Assembly (NCBI GenBank): GCA_021464245.1
Contig: JADCRB010000016.1
Coordinates: 4,333,250-4,397,249, forward strand
Direction of reading: 5' to 3'
From: Carallia brachiata
Lineage: Eukaryota; Streptophyta; Magnoliopsida; Malpighiales; Rhizophoraceae
DNA length: 64,000 nt
This document shows, piece by piece, positions 1 to 10,249 of the stretch (position 1 is the stretch's first letter; each line of letters begins with the position of its first letter). The position numbers were made by a program, and so were the translations under genes. Under the pieces are notes generated by a model. The model did no database searches and was not told the DNA's origin. It saw only the letters and a program-made list of their open reading frames with translations.

Positions 1-435
1 TTTTCCCAAAGCCAATGAGACTCGGTCTACTTTATTAGGATTCATTGGGGTTTGGGAGTACGGTTACGCCTGGTGAAAGCTATAACTAGCCTAGACACCC
101 GTCACACATGACAGTACCACTCTTGACCTGACTTTATGTTTATGTTACTTCCTGCTTAATTTTTATTTGTTTGTCTCTATATGACATATAGATTATCTAC
201 CACATATATATGCACATGCAGAATATATATACTAATTATTAATTTATTAAAAATGATTTTTAACAATTAAAAAAAAGAACACTTGATTAAAAATTTTGGG
301 GTTTTTGAAAATATATTCGGATTCTTTTTGGTGATCCTACGCATCAAAATTTTGAAAGGAACATTTATGAAAGTATTTGGATGGTTTTTACAATAATTCA
401 TAGCATCGAAGAAATTCTAAAACTTTTGAACATAA
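1..435. other. A+T-rich non-coding DNA at window edge
   Basis: No open frame or family motif is recognisable here. The first 130 bases are more balanced in composition and could be the end of a repeat lying outside the window, but I cannot assign it. The rest is A+T-rich. From about 300 on, the sequence begins to show diverged copies of the 'ggatgatttt..gtgatc..atcgaaaa' motif that dominates the array to its right. Confidence 0.5.
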
Positions 436-860
436 CTCAAATGATTTTGCGGTGATCTTTAACATCGAAAAGATTGACTTTAAAAATTTTTGACATGAAA
501 GGATGATGAAAAGATTAAATATTTGACATGACCAGAAGCTTAAAATTAAAATTTCACGTGACTAGATGAAAAATTAAATATTTCACATGACTGGATGAAC
601 AATTAAATTTTGACATGACTGGAGGATGAAAAATTAAATTTTTGATATGATCAAAAGATAAAAGTTAAAATTTGATATGATCGGACGAAAAATTAAATTT
701 TAACATGATTGGAGGATGCATAATTAAATTTTTCACTTGACTGGATTAAATTTTGACATGATCAGATGATTTTGCAGTGATCTTTTAGATCGAAAAGATT
801 AATTTTGAAAATTTTGGACATGACGCGGATGATTTTAGTGATCTTTTGCACTGAAATTTT
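436..860. repeat. Degenerate 30-bp tandem array nested in a longer repeat
   Basis: Between about 491 and 765 the motif 'GACATGACTGGATGA' plus 'AAAAATTAAATTTT' recurs about ten times, at spacings of 28 to 33 bases (starts near 491, 524, 554, 583, 611, 643, 673, 701, 733, 754). The array is flanked by two copies of a longer unit carrying 'GATGATTTTGC.GTGATCTTT' and 'ATCGAAAAGATT' (about 441-500 and 764-815), with a further partial copy after 829. So a short-period array sits inside a longer-period repeat. The copies are imperfect, which suggests an old minisatellite. No coding potential is seen. Confidence 0.75.
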
Positions 861-1045
861 GAAAAAAGATTTTCTTAAAATATTGGGATGATTTTTATAG
901 TAACTCGTCACACCAAAATTTTAAAAAAAATTGAGATTTTGCCAATTTTTAATAATTCAAAAGAGAAATTGGACTATCATGAAACCACACCACTTTTCGA
1001 AACAAACGACGTCAACTTCCTTTGTGTGTTTTTTTTTTTTTTGAG

Positions 1046-1500
1046 AAATAAAACATTAAAATATGGGACCAATATACTATTGACTTTTGACTGCAAACCA
1101 GAATCTGTACAAACAAAAATTCTCATGGACTTAATTAATGTAACGAGGAAGGTAAGACATATTTGTAACAGCTCCAAATTTGACAACCCAAATTGACAAC
1201 TCATTTAAATACCTCAATACAGTAGACTTTTGAAAACAACAAAATATTGTCCCTATAACAATTCCTATTGCCGACATCCCATTATTATTTTTTTATAAAA
1301 TATTAAAATACTGAACAAATTGGCTATTGACTTTAAACTGCGAACAGTCTAAATTGTGCAAATCAAAAGATCATGTAGAGTAAATTAACACAACCTAAGA
1401 TGCAGAATTTATTTTTATGACCCTTAGAAAGAAAAATTCATGTTCGACAACTCATTTATCTTGCTTAAATCAGTGGGTTTTGCTTTATAACCTCAAAAGC
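1046..1500. repeat. Diverged tandem duplication of about 250 bp
   Basis: Two neighbouring blocks share an ordered set of landmarks: 'ATAAAA(C/T)ATTAAAATA', then 'CTATTGACTTT..ACTGC.AAC', then 'GTACAAA/GTGCAAAT', then a 'TTAATTAATGTAACGAGGAAGG' versus 'TTAACACAACCTAAGATG' region, then 'CAACTCATTTA'. The first block starts near 1046 and the second near 1298. The landmarks are too many and too well ordered to be chance, but indels are frequent, so the duplication is old. Short open frames on both strands here do not resemble proteins. Confidence 0.55.
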
Positions 1501-1980
1501 AAAATTGTCCGAAAAAAATCAATCCAAACAGTCCTCCGCACTTGAAAACCATTTTTGTTTATTTATTCTTCAGGCTATTTTTCTTTTAATAAAAGGTTGC
1601 CTATATAATTTTTTGTTGTACTGTCACTTGAAAACAAATCAGATCAAAAGATATATACATAATTACTAAATTAAAATTAAGTGGGACTATTTAAAAACTA
1701 GAATTTTCCTCTATCAACTTGGTGCTAGTAACCCAAAGCTAAAAAAGATTTTAATGTTGGTTGAGATTCTGAATAGTTAGAGTTAGTTACATGAATAATA
1801 AAGAAATTGATGTCAATAAATGCATATTAATTACTGTAAAAAATAAATAAATAAACAAAATTCAATAAATTATACAAGCATTAAAGATAAATTGCAGTGT
1901 TATGAACAAGGAAATTTGCAGAAAATTAAACAGCAGACAATAAAAGATATAAAATTAGAAAGTTTTAAAAAATGAAGACA
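1501..1980. other. A+T-rich spacer, nothing recognised
   Basis: The stretch is made of poly-A and poly-T tracts and short A+T words. I see no coding frame longer than about 60 codons, no terminal repeats and no RNA gene signature. Confidence 0.4.
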
Positions 1981-2020
1981 TGTATGTGTGTGTGTGTGTG
2001 TGTTGTGCGTGTGCGTGCGT
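1981..2020. repeat. (GT)n microsatellite, interrupted
   Basis: An alternating TG run of about 40 bases with a central TGTGTGTGTG block, then interrupted by GTTGTGCGTGTGCGTGCGT. It is a likely length-polymorphic site. Confidence 0.9.
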
Positions 2021-2283
2021 TAAAACAACGAATGTTTTTTGCATACAGAGTTAGTAGTTAATCAATTTGTTGTTAGAGGGGATGGGGAGTACGAGTCAGA
2101 AGACACCGCACAGGGTACAAACCTGCTACACACACAAGGTGGGCACCTCTAGTAGGATTTTAATATTAAAATTACAAATATAATTATACTAAAATGTAAG
2201 TTATATGAAATAAAGATAAATAGCAATAAAAAAGGAAAAAAAGAAAATAAATTGCTGGAAATGAAATAAAATCCTATTTAAAA

Positions 2284-2700
2284 TGAAATTCTAAGTTGTA
2301 GGAATATGACTTTATTACTTATACTTGGGTTTACAAAAAAGGCGTGGACTACTTTGCTATTACAAGAACAACACTCTGTTTTTTTTTGTTTGGCATAACT
2401 GGGAACTCAAACTAGTTACAAGTCTATCTTGGACTATTATAACTATATAAACTCTCTCGACCGTGCCCTTTTCTCTAATTCTCTTCTCTCCTTCCTTGCA
2501 AACTAAGGCCCTAGTTATAAGATTACATTGTAAAGTAAGACAACAGAAGATTATTGCATCCTTCTCTTTACAACATCCACCATTTGCCATTGTTAACAAT
2601 TCTCCATCAAATTGATTGCCATCGCTATTGTTGACAATTTGCAGTCCCCTTCTATCACTATCCACAACCTCCAATTTTGACTTTTTTTTTTCAAATAAAA
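2284..2700 (-). repeat. Possible 3' LTR region of Copia-A
   Basis: This block lies directly downstream, in minus-strand terms, of the Copia-A RNase H remnant, where a 3' LTR would be expected. Read on the minus strand it has a T/A-rich promoter-like stretch and no protein similarity. I could not match it base for base to the putative 5' LTR near 5058-5329, so the assignment rests on position only. Confidence 0.3.
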
Positions 2701-2759
2701 GTATTATGTGCCTAATACAAAATGACTACGTCCTAATTACAAATGCATGGTAATGATGA

Positions 2760-3116
2760 CACATGTTCAAAGGAAAAATGTGTTTAGTCATCGTTTTAGA
2801 TCGGGCAAAATAAGGGTACAACACTCGGCTTCAGTGCTTGATCGAGTAGTGATTGTTTACTTCTTGCTACCCCAAGAAATGAAAGAATTTCTCAAGAAGA
2901 AACAATATCATGTAGTAGAGAGCCTATCCGTAGCATTCCCTACGCAATCAGCATCTGATGAAGCCTACAAATCAAGTGATAATTGAGCAAATAAATGGAA
3001 CCCATGAAACATAGTTCCCTTGACATTACGAAGAATACGAAGAACAACAACATAGTTTGTAGATCGAGGTTTTGTCATGAATTGACTAACCACATGAACA
3101 ACATATGCAATGTTGG
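2760..3116 (-). pseudogene. Copia-A RNase H remnant
   Basis: The minus strand reads through a decayed Ty1/copia RNase H domain. Diagnostic pieces are 'ASSDADCVGNATDRLSTT' (the catalytic 'SDADWAGD..DRRSTTG' block with W changed to C), 'YCFFLRNSFISWGSKK' and 'TRSSTEAE', which is the copia 'ARSSTEAEY' signature. Several in-frame stops interrupt it. In copia elements this domain degrades the RNA strand during reverse transcription and lies at the C-terminus of the polyprotein. It continues directly from the RT remnant at 3117-4050, so the two were one polyprotein. Not functional. Confidence 0.8.
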
Positions 3117-4050
3117 TCAAGTAATAGTAAGATACACCAAACTCCTAACTAGCGGTTCATAAAGAGTGGGATCTTTCAATGGTGTGCCATCAGTAGGAGA
3201 AAATTTGACATTGTACTCGAGAGGAGTAGAAGAAATTTTGTTGGCACTGATGCTTGCTTGAGTGAGCAAATCTGAAGCATATATGGCTTGCGATAAATAG
3301 TATCCTGTAGCAATAGAAGAAACTTCAAGTCCTAGAAAATAGTTGAGTAGACTAAGGTCTTTCATTTCAAATTGTTGACTAAGGTACCGCTTGAGATTAT
3401 TGATACCCTGCAAAACATCTCCTGTGATAATCATATCATCAATATAAAGTAAGAGCAAAATAACTGCTTTATCACTTTTGCAGATAAATAAAGCAGTATC
3501 ATAGGGACTCGGAGAAAATCCAAATTGTTGGACAATAGTATTGAATTTTGCAAACCATGCTTGAGGTGCCTATTTGAGACCATAAAGTGCTCGGTGGAGA
3601 TGACATATCATGTTGCGTGGATGGCATATTTAGGTAGGAGTTGCACATAGACTTTCTCAAAAAAATCGTTATTAAGAAATGCATTTCTTAATATCCATCT
3701 GATAGAGCTTATAGTCTCACACTGTAGCCACTACTAACAAACTCCTAACTAAAATGATTTGTGCTAAAGGAGCAAAAGTTTCCTCATAGTCAATTCCATA
3801 CTCCCAAGTAAAGCCTTTGGCCACCAATCAAGCTTTATACCTCTCAACTAATCCATCTGATGTTGACTTGATCTTATAGACCCACTTGCATCCAATAGTA
3901 GATTTACCAAGAGGTAGCTCAATTAAATCTCAAGTGTGAGTTTTTGATACAGCATACAATTCTTCTACCATTGCTTGGTGCAAGAGAGGGTTGAGTACTA
4001 GCTTCTCGATAGGTTTGTGGTTCATATAAGGAAGCAATGGTAGAGTAAAC
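3117..4050 (-). pseudogene. Copia-A reverse transcriptase remnant
   Basis: Minus-strand reading gives the ordered motifs of a Ty1/copia RT: 'GKSTIGCKWVYKIK', 'LVAKGFTWEYGIDYEETFAP', 'DYKLYQMDIK', 'RALYGLKQAP'-like residues and the catalytic 'LLLYIDDMIITGD' (positions about 3420-3458). The YxDD catalytic box is intact, but the frame is broken. Stops include 'THT*DLIELP' (a tryptophan codon changed to TGA) and 'YKA*LVAKG' (a CGA-type arginine codon changed to TGA). The longest surviving open piece is 113 codons (3117-3458). The enzyme would have made cDNA in the virus-like particle. It is a fossil, in the same orientation and order as the RNase H to its left. Confidence 0.88.
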
Positions 4051-4445
4051 AACAAAATCTTGAAGATAAGAGGGTGGTTTACTAATTCAGGAAGAACGAC
4101 GCACATGTAGAGGCTCAGAAGAAGACTTAGAAGACTCGAAAGGGGACTTTGGATTCATAGATGGGGCAGATGCTTCAAGATTAGTCGGTAGCTCACTTGT
4201 TGAACTCATATCAAGGCTAATAGGGAAAGGATTTATGGGAGGAGGCTACATAAAAACGTCAATATTCACATTGTCTAACATAAACTCAACAAAAGGATCA
4301 ATGAAGAAAGAGAAGAAAACATCTTATGTTCGCAAAAGACGACATGATGAGAAACATGAAAACATTTGGAGACTAAATCCCAACACTGGTATTCTTTATA
4401 TTCAATCCTATAACCCAAAAAACAACAGAGGAAAGCACGAGGGTC
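4051..4445 (-). pseudogene. Copia-A integrase C-terminus and linker remnant
   Basis: The minus strand reads 'CCFLGYRIEYKEYQCWDL', then 'SHHVVFCEHKMFSSL', the copia integrase C-terminal block ('CVFLGY..KGYRC.DP' followed by 'SRHV.F.E..MF'). A proline/serine-rich linker follows that includes 'PPPINPFPISLDMSS'. This is the usual bridge between integrase and RT. The catalytic core and zinc-binding part of the integrase are missing: at about 4445 the sequence switches to gag-protease of the opposite strand. See the finding on the inversion. Confidence 0.75.
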
Positions 4446-4832
4446 ATCTTATCTTAGAGTCTCGTAAGTTGCAGGCAAATCAACAATTTGAATTCAACAA
4501 ACCTTAGTCAAGTCCCACTCCTCAACAAACTAATCCCAAAACAACAAACTAATCCCAAAGGTAAGTTTAATAGAGTTGTAACTACAACTGCTACCACTAC
4601 TGACACTGAGGGTTCATCTATTGACCTTGAGGTCCACTTGAGCCGAGTTGATTTTGATACTCTAAAACAAGCCTTAGTCCAATTTAATACTTATTCTTTT
4701 GCTCTATCAATTGTCCTAGGTAAATCCACATCTTGGTTCTTTGACTCTGGATATTGTAATCATATGACCTTTCATCACACACTTTTCCAGCCACTTCCAG
4801 CAAACTCCTACAACTTACCCATAAATAGTTGA
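4446..4832 (+). pseudogene. Copia-A gag C-terminus and protease start, inverted
   Basis: Plus-strand reading gives a proline/glutamine-rich gag tail, then 'ATTTDTEGSSIDL' and 'STSWFFDSGYCNHMT'. The last is the copia aspartic protease signature (DSG codons at 4743-4751, intact) preceded by the usual W-F/L. The longest open piece is 114 codons (4488-4832). Gag-protease on the plus strand next to integrase-RT on the minus strand is not a normal copia order. The simplest reading is that the gag-protease block of one minus-strand element was inverted and the intervening integrase core lost. Two unrelated fragments landing head to head is the alternative. Confidence 0.75.
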
Positions 4833-5037
4833 ATTGGTTGTTTAAATATGTGAACTATTATAGTCAATTGTGCTGATGTGGCAGTTAACAATGCCGACGT
4901 GACAATCAACAATGATGAAGTTGTCCGACACATGGCAGTCCTCGTGGCTGTCACGATGCTAACGTGTCACACACATGGAAGACGCGTGTCAGGTGATGTA
5001 AAATGGAAGAAAACTAAACAAAACTTGAAAGAGCAAA
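4833..5037. other. Copia-A leader-like spacer
   Basis: Non-coding sequence between the inverted gag-protease block and the primer-binding site. It is where the untranslated leader of a minus-strand copia element would lie. It contains short imperfect repeats around 'GACGTG.CA' and 'GTGTCA' (4880-4990). No gene seen. Confidence 0.4.
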
Positions 5038-5051
5038 GGCTTTGATACCAT
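5038..5051 (-). promoter_or_regulatory. Copia-A primer-binding site (tRNA-Met type)
   Basis: On the minus strand this reads ATGGTATCAAAGCC, close to the TGGTATCAGAGC primer-binding site that pairs with initiator tRNA-Met in most plant copia elements. Its orientation places the 5' LTR immediately to the right and the coding region to the left, matching the minus-strand RT and RNase H. The same variant occurs in Copia-C near 53910. Confidence 0.75.
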
Positions 5052-5057
5052 CTCTAA

Positions 5058-5329
5058 TGATAGTAGGCCTCAAATCCTACCAAAAGTTTAACCTGACAGT
5101 AGAAGAAGTTTAAAGTCATTATAAGTTATATTATAGATTTGTTTCTTTTTCCTTCCCTAGTCTAAGTCTCTCTCCTTCTTCGAAAAAAATAAATCTTTTT
5201 CTGTTATGATGTAGTGTGATTTCTAAGCAAATTTCTTCTCTAGCTCCTTGAAGTTGGCATATTTATTCCCAAAGTTACTCGCTAATGCCTGCTTTTGGCG
5301 CATTAGGCCTACTATTTATTGGAATCAGT
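5058..5329 (-). repeat. Putative 5' LTR of Copia-A, with inverted ends
   Basis: The block starts TGATAG next to the primer-binding site and ends GGAATCA, so it has TG...CA ends. An exact 11-bp inverted repeat, ATAGTAGGCCT (5060-5070) and AGGCCTACTAT (5305-5315), sits just inside both ends, and a TAATGC...GCATTA hairpin lies at about 5283-5304. About 272 bp is short but within the range of copia LTRs. Because no second copy was found at the other end of the element, a small inverted-repeat element inserted beside the primer-binding site remains possible. Confidence 0.45.
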
Positions 5330-6683
5330 AAATTTCAGAGTCAGTTTAATTATTTGTTCTTCTTACTTAAATAAGTAAATTTCTTTCTTAAGTAATTTTT
5401 AAACACAATTTAATTATTTGTGTAATTATGTTTTTTTGGTTTCCTAAGGGGGCACTTAATTGCCATTTCAGATCTCTTGATCAAACGTTATCAATTACAT
5501 CTCAAAAAGACTAAAATTATAGGTGAAAAAATATACATTTTATATGTTGTAGTTATCTCTATGTTTCTTCATGCTTTCTTAGCCAGGAATATTATCATTG
5601 AATTGTGCCTTTATAAATTATTAGCCACCAAGGAGAATCTACACATGTTTAATATCAAATCATCATGAAATAAAATCTTTAACAAATTTGTTTTCAAATC
5701 TTATGCTATTTAGAAATTTGAAAACAATTTCTCTTCAATAATCTCTTTACTAACCATGTAGTTTCTTTTTCTTTACAAACATCCTCTTTGTCTCTCTTTA
5801 CATAACCAATAAAATTGCAAGGTATTATTCTTTATCTTTTATTTCTCTAATATTTTATTTTATTTTTAATCTTAATTTTATATTAATCATTGTGTTTTTA
5901 CACTTTGAAGAAAAATATGATTCTTTTTATTAGTGTTTTCCCTATTAAAAAAAAATGCTTGGTTGGAGATTGCCTCAATATAGGTATCAAACCTTTTTAA
6001 TAGATCACTTTTGAAAGTATTCCTTAGTAAAATATTTATTAGAAGTAGTTCTAATAAATTTCTTTCTTTTTGCTCTTTCTCTAAGTCTCTGGAGCCTTTA
6101 TTAATTTTGAAAATTTTGTAACATCCATGAATTCTCCTGTCCATTAATTCTGCTTAATTTCAATGTCATGATTCTATCAGCGATAAGTCTATTGGACGCA
6201 AGCATATCTCAACCATATCTACTTCTTTCTTCCCTCATAGGTTCTCTTATTAGGAAAAATTGTTCATATAAAATTCGATAAAAGAGAAATTATGAAGTTG
6301 TTAGAGTTAAAAGTTTATTTCAAAAGACTGAGGAACCAAATTCTAAAAATCAAATATTTTTATTTAAAATTAGGCCAAACAAAATGCGAACTGAATTCTA
6401 GTGAATATTTTTATATCTATACTAATTTTATGATGAGTGCCTGCCATGTGGCTACCTTCTCATGAGTTATTGGCTAATTTCTACGTGAGAGTTTTGGTTT
6501 GCTTTCTTGAACTAGTTAACTTAATAATTAATCACATCATTTAAGTTAGTATTAAGTAAAATCATAGATCATAACTATAATTATTATGTTAGAGGAGATG
6601 AAAAGTTGACAAAATTAAAAGTCTCACTCACTATGTATAAACATCATTTTTTTTATATTCCATTCATTGCTTTTTATTAGTAA
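5330..6683. other. A+T-rich spacer left of the Tat element
   Basis: There is no convincing coding frame. Short frames (for example 5477-5668 plus, 5887-6144 minus) are low-complexity and match no family I know. No terminal repeats or RNA genes were seen. This appears to be the pre-insertion flank of the 25-kb Tat element. Confidence 0.4.
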
Positions 6684-7325
6684 TGGTTGTCCTTGACCGT
6701 AGGCTCAGCAGTCTTGGCGCTTTGTCTATGGACCTCCAAAACAGCAATGTTTGGGTTGGGGATCGCTTGGCATAAACACTATGACGCTCAAGTTAGTAAG
6801 AGGTCAAAAAGGACCGAGAATGCCCAGTGAGGTCCTCACGAGCAGCTTGCAGTGGTGAGGCACCAAAGATGGGTGTCCCGTCAATGTGTGTGGAAGCGCT
6901 TACGAAGATGTGTGTATTATAGAGGTAGTTGCAATTAGAGAGGTTGCTTGTAGGGAGTTGAGAGTCTGGTAGAGTCCTCTTGTCTGGAGGGTGACCGATT
7001 AGGATTTGAAAGGGTCGACTTCTTTGCTTAGGCATGCGTCTCAGGGTTATATATTGGCCTGTGGAGTGGCAGTTGTCTAATGTTTGAAAAGATTGTAGCT
7101 CTATGAGTGATGAATGTGATAGGTATCTGTCAATGGATAGCTCAAGGATGCAGCTCAGATCCATACCATGAGTTGACTGGCGAGCTTTACTAGCACGCTA
7201 TGACAAAATCTCCCAAAACGACCTACTTGGCTTGCCTTTTGGCCACTATGGGTTGCCCAGCGAGGCGTGTGCCTGACACAGTGGCCCATGTGTGTTGCTT
7301 TAAGCCCATGTTGGGCAATATGTCA
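6684..7325 (-). repeat. 3' LTR of the Tat element
   Basis: It starts TGGTTGTCC and ends ATATGTCA on the plus strand, and matches 31171-31809 in order along its whole length. In one 68-base stretch I aligned by eye (around 6930-6998 against 31418-31486) about 10 bases differ, so the LTRs are well diverged. A TATATA-like box (about 7051-7058), read on the minus strand, is the best promoter candidate. In the other LTR it is mutated. Short open frames here are not genes. Confidence 0.88.
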
Positions 7326-7350
7326 CTTGCCCCCCCCCCCCCTTAGAAGC
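7326..7350 (-). promoter_or_regulatory. Tat polypurine tract
   Basis: On the minus strand a run of about 14 G residues followed by CAAG directly precedes the TGACATATT start of the 3' LTR. A purine tract at this place primes plus-strand DNA synthesis. Its position and strand confirm both the LTR boundary at 7325 and the minus orientation of the whole element. Confidence 0.8.
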
Positions 7351-7599
7351 GAAGAAATGTAGTTTCTCGACATAAATTAAAAGGCGAATCTACAAGGATA
7401 AAAGCAAAAAATGGAAATTTTGCAAATCTAACCTGCAAAGTCACCCCCTAAAAATAAGGCTCCAGGAGACCAATGCAACCATAAGTAAAAATGATGAGAA
7501 GTAAGGTTTTGGGGAAGGCTAAACCTCCTATGGTAAGTCCCTCTGGCAACACTAGTGTCTTTACTTGCAACCAGCTAGGGTATCCTGTCCATATTGTTG

Positions 7600-8530
7600 T
7601 TTTTTAGATGAACCACACTTTGTTGGGGGACGTACAGACGTTCTTTCTACCTGAGTATCATTTACATCTACCAATAGCTTTGGAGAGGTCTTGTCATTTC
7701 TTGGATGGTTATTTCTCTTTTTACAATGCTTCATCATTATCGAGCGTTCATTTCCCGCTTCTAGATGTCATACTAGGATTCCTTCACTATCACCATTGTC
7801 TCTTGGTTAAATGGGTCCAAACTTCTGGTGACGTTTGTTGGGTTAGGTAGTTTTTTGCGAACATGCTCAAATGAAGTTGACCGCTAGTGTTTTACATCAG
7901 ACTCTCACCATAAAGGAAGTTGGAATGGCTTACTTAGTCTTTTTGTGGAGCTAGGCCTCAAGCAAACTTAGTGACGACCTTCTGGACATGCATGAGTATA
8001 AAAGAGCTTTTTCTTTGTTCATCCTCTCAAACCTCTTGGCCTTCCAATTGATTTTGTTTCGTTGATGAAGCCGTTATGCTTTAAAGATCTTGTCTTGTCC
8101 CCTCAAGAAAAGGAAATTTTTGATAAATTGAGGGGGTTAGACCAATTCCTTAAAAGTGAGGAGCATGGTGGCGACGTGCTTGTCTGGCTTTACAATCCCA
8201 AACTAGCACAATTAGAGGCCAAAAAGGAGGAAAATCATCAATAAAGGCAAGAAAACATTCTAGGAAGAAAGGTCAGAAGCGAAAGGCTAGTACGGGGGCT
8301 CCCTCTAGCATCCTTCTTGACTTGACCTCATTGAATGAGGGGGATGAGGAGGAGCCCAAAGAACCCCTCAGACAGAAGAAGAGTAGGCATTCGAGCTGTT
8401 GGTGGCAAGGAGATTGTTGTGGAGTCTGGAGGCGCTCTCGTCGAGTATACTGATCGTGGTAAGGAATGTAGCCCCCAGTTCCCTTTTATTTGGATTATGG
8501 TGTCGGTCAGGTCACATGCATATGATTGAT
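7600..8530 (+). pseudogene. Antisense accessory-ORF-like tract 1 in Tat element
   Basis: The plus strand, antisense to the element, carries coding-like pieces in changing frames. One is 'FPLLDVILGFLHYHHCLL' (about 7750-7800). A second has 'LCFKDLVLSPQEKEIFDKL' and 'NPKLAQLEAKKEE' (8062-8244). A charged K/E-rich tail follows with 'LNEGDEEEPKEPLRQKKS'. Tat-group elements are known to carry extra reading frames, often antisense, between integrase and the 3' LTR, and this tract sits there. The family match is weak and by eye. The tract ends just left of the Athila-like insertion. It could also be chance open frames. Confidence 0.4.
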
Positions 8531-8829
8531 TTCATGCATTCAAATTATGGAGAACTAACCTAAGATGGAAAAAGGGAGAAACGCGCCTAACTGCTAGTAG
8601 TTATTTACAAGCATCAAGTTTTTGGTGTTGTTGTTGGAGATTGTAAATTTGAAAAATATTAAATCCCTTTGATCTTGATTTTAATTTACAATTTTAATTC
8701 TTTTTCATTTGTTATTTTTGCAGAATTCCTGCTAGTACGTGACATGATCAAGTGGTGAAGAATTTGTTCCATTTGATCATAAAATTGAAAGAATAGTTTG
8801 TGAGTTACGAAAAAACAAAAGATCCAAGA

Positions 8830-10172
8830 TGGCAAATAACGAAAGAGATAAGGCTGACCATTCCTTATCAGAGTGTGCCAAACCTTTAGTCACAAGGGCA
8901 ACAGTTGGCATTAGGAGGCTGACCATGTAAGCGAGCAATTTTGAAATCAAGGCAACCATCATTTAGATGATTCAGACTTCGGTTCAATTTGGTAGTTTAC
9001 CTAGTGATGATCCGAATGCCCATATTGCTAATTTCTTCAAAATTTGTGATACTTTTAAGTATAATGGTGTTTCTGATGATGCAATTAGGTTGAAATTGTT
9101 TCCCTTTTATCCAAGTGACAAAGCAAAGCATTGGCTTAATTCTTTACCTATAATATCTATTACTACATTGGACACAATGGCTCAACGTTTTCTAGCAAAA
9201 TTTTTCCCACCTTCTAAAACTACTAAAATGTGTAATGATATCACTACTTTTATGTAGCTTGAGATGGAGTCTTTATATGAAGCATGAGAGAGAGATCAAA
9301 GATTTGCTTAGGAAGTGTCCACATCATGGTTTACCTACTCGATTGCAAGAATAGACTTTCTGCAATAGTTTTTCTCATGCTAATTGATCTATGATTGATG
9401 CAGCGTCAGGTGGTGCCATAATGAGGAAAACACTAGAAAGGCATATGGGTTATTGGAGGATATGGCCTTTAATGGTTATCAATGGAAGTCAGATAAAACA
9501 ATACTTAAGAGAGTTGATGGGGTCCAAGGAATACTACTTTATTAGCTCAAGCTGAGGATTTAAACAAAAAGAGTGACAATATGAGTGCATCGACTATGCA
9601 TGTCCAAAGTATCAATTGTGATTAATGTGGAGGAGGAAATGCTAGTACTGATTGTCATGTCGGTAATCCTTTTCACAATTATCTGAGCATGTTAATTTTG
9701 AAGGTAGTTTTAATAGGCAGTAGGTAAGCAATCCCTACTCCAATACTTATAATCACGGTTGGCAAAATCACCCAACTTTTTTATGGAGCAACAACAACCC
9801 AATGATGCTGGCCCCTTTGGAATTCCCACCCATGAGAAGAAGTCCAATTTGGAGTAGATGATGGTTAGATTTATATCCACCATTAATACTAAGTTCCAAA
9901 ACTAGGAAGCTCCTATCAAAAATGAAAAAGCTGCTATAAAAAACCAGAAAGCTTCTATCAAACTTAAATGATAGATGGGTCAATTGGCTAACATGCTCTT
10001 TGAACAAACACAACGGTCTTTACCTAGCAATACTAAGAAAAATCCAATGGAGCAAAAAATAGCCATCACTTTAAGGAGTGCGAAGAAGCTTGCAGAAGTT
10101 GGAGAAGAGCAAGGCAGTAACCAAGAAGATAAGACACTCCAAAACTCCAAAACCATGAGCAGAAACTTTTGA
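8830..10172 (+). pseudogene. Athila-like gag remnant
   Basis: The gag core is clear at 8967-9257: 'QTSVQFGSLPSDDPNAHIA', 'FKYNGVSDDAIRLKLFPF', 'DKAKHWLNSLP' and 'MAQRFLAKFFPPSKT', the retrotransposon gag domain of Athila-type elements. It continues in broken frames ('ESLYEA', 'DLLRKCPHHGLPT') to about 9420. The gag C-terminus appears at 9975-10172 with 'MGQLANMLFEQTQRSLPSN' and 'EQKIAITLRSAKKL', the conserved stretch ahead of the protease. Gag would form the capsid that packages the RNA. Stops and frameshifts separate the pieces. Pol does not follow. Confidence 0.85.
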
Positions 10173-10249
10173 ACAGTGTACCGGACCAATCACTACAATC
10201 CGATGGATGAGCCACAAAGGAAAGGAAATGAAAGATGATGGTGGTTATG

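Noticed and set aside
888..1204. Overlapping open frames of 102 and 75 codons on opposite strands
   Set aside because: The sequence is low-complexity and A/T-driven, contains a poly-phenylalanine/lysine run from a T-tract, and lies in a diverged duplication. No family resemblance.
2360..2674. 104-codon minus frame starting 'MEVVDSDRRGLQIV'
   Set aside because: It lies where the 3' LTR of Copia-A is expected and resembles no copia or host domain. I treat it as a chance frame in LTR-like sequence.
6793..7164. 123-codon minus frame
   Set aside because: It lies wholly inside the Tat LTR. The partner LTR has only a short, shifted counterpart, so it is not conserved as protein.
7330..7343. Poly-C run as a possible i-motif or G-quadruplex structure
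   Set aside because: Its place directly against the LTR start and on the correct strand identifies it as the polypurine tract of the Tat element.
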